This document shows, in pieces, positions 63,656 to 64,000 of a DNA stretch of 64,000 bases. This stretch comes from Calditrichia bacterium (GTDB lineage: Bacteria; Calditrichota; Calditrichia; RBG-13-44-9; J075). The stretch lies in NCBI GenBank assembly GCA_020635015.1, contig JACKAP010000006.1, positions 1 through 64,000 of the forward strand, given 5' to 3'. How positions within the stretch are numbered: the first letter of the stretch is position 1; each line of letters opens with the position of its first letter. Under the pieces are notes generated by a model. That model was not told where the DNA came from. It saw only the letters and a list, made by a program, of their open reading frames with translations, and made no database searches. The translations under genes and the position numbers were made by a program.

Positions 63656-64000
63656 ATGCTTAAGTTCAGTAAAAAAGTCGAATACGCCCTGATATCGATG
63701 CTTTACATGGCCAAGCGGGAGGATGGCGAATTGACCACCAGTCGGGAATTGTCGCAACATTTCAATATTCCCCAGGAACTGGCGGGAAAAGTGCTGCAGA
63801 GCCTGGCTCGCACCGGATGCATCGCCTCGGTGCAGGGGGTAAAGGGGGGTATCAACTGGCGTCGGCGCCGGAATTGATCAACCTGACGGCGGTCATCACA
63901 GCGGTGGACGGGCCGATCAAGGTGGTCAATTGCGTGGAAGAGCCCGGGCAGTGCGGCTGCGACCAACTGCGCTACTGCAACATGCGTAACCCGATGGAGA
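63656..64000 (+). CDS. Rrf2-family Fe-S transcriptional regulator, frameshifted, runs off the window
   Basis: N-terminal part (LKFSKKVEYALISMLYMA ... ELSQHFNIPQELAGKVLQSL) is the Rrf2 winged helix. Reading shifts near 63848 in a run of six G (GTAAAGGGGGGTATC), where one base seems missing. It continues as GYQLASAPELINLTAVITAVDG and then CVEEPGQCGCDQLRYCNMRNP, the cysteine region that binds an Fe-S cluster in IscR/NsrR-type members. Four Cys are visible. The C-terminus lies beyond the window. The target may be Fe-S biogenesis or stress genes downstream, not visible here. It is probably autoregulated through the two operators upstream. Confidence 0.85.

Overview
The window looks like a chromosomal piece of a GC-rich, diderm bacterium of the FCB / Calditrichota / KSB1 type. 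This is an inference. It rests on four secreted proteins ending in a Bacteroidota-like type-IX-style sorting domain (YPNPFN... to a basic C-terminus), an exceptionally cytochrome-rich electron-transfer locus, PEGA-domain protein kinases, PD40 plus beta-barrel envelope proteins, and sigma-54 enhancer-binding regulators. No rRNA, tRNA, CRISPR array, transposase or phage gene was seen.

Layout. (1) 0.2-10.2 kb, all minus strand: a signalling block. A lipoprotein, a GAF-type sigma-54 activator and a Kelch secreted protein are followed by a Ser/Thr kinase with PEGA domains, a DUF5683-like membrane protein, a sensor histidine kinase and an NtrC-type response regulator. (2) 10.6-28.5 kb, mostly plus strand: a Crp/Fnr regulator, a Ycf48-like secreted protein, a membrane b-type cytochrome, three multiheme c-cytochromes (20, at least 43 and 22 CxxCH motifs), a predicted outer-membrane beta-barrel, two paralogous membrane-anchored Fe-S/flavin oxidoreductases and a CPBP protease. 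This resembles a quinol/NAD(P)H-to-outside electron conduit. (3) 28.6-33.7 kb: a class V aminotransferase, umuDC, and an AT-rich PaeR7I/XhoI-like restriction-modification pair. (4) 33.9-50.2 kb: an exported M16 peptidase, a large subtilase with FG-GAP repeats, and a roughly 2,870-residue surface protein with a duplicated architecture of InlB-type repeats. (5) 50.3-64 kb: a three-subunit GMC dehydrogenase (FAD subunit, Tat-exported small subunit, lipoprotein cytochrome c), two penicillin-binding-like serine hydrolases, a metalloprotease/PD40/beta-barrel protein, an exported dikinase-like protein, an EamA transporter and the start of an Rrf2 regulator with two clear operators.

Regulation. Four intergenic sites match TGGCAC-N5-TTG(A/T), a near sigma-54 -24/-12 element. 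They lie upstream of the Crp gene, the Ycf48-like gene, the cytochrome operon and a secreted C-x8-CH protein. Two of them also carry a conserved GCGCA-N5-TGCGC dyad about 130 bp upstream. With two sigma-54 activators encoded nearby, this suggests coordinated control of the electron-transfer locus.

Two cautions. First, about eleven single or double base frameshifts, many next to G runs, interrupt otherwise intact genes, and one segment (18899-19063) is scrambled. These look like assembly errors, and affected genes are listed as single loci. Second, nearly every intergenic gap carries short, wordy, often palindromic repeats that recur across the window in different forms.
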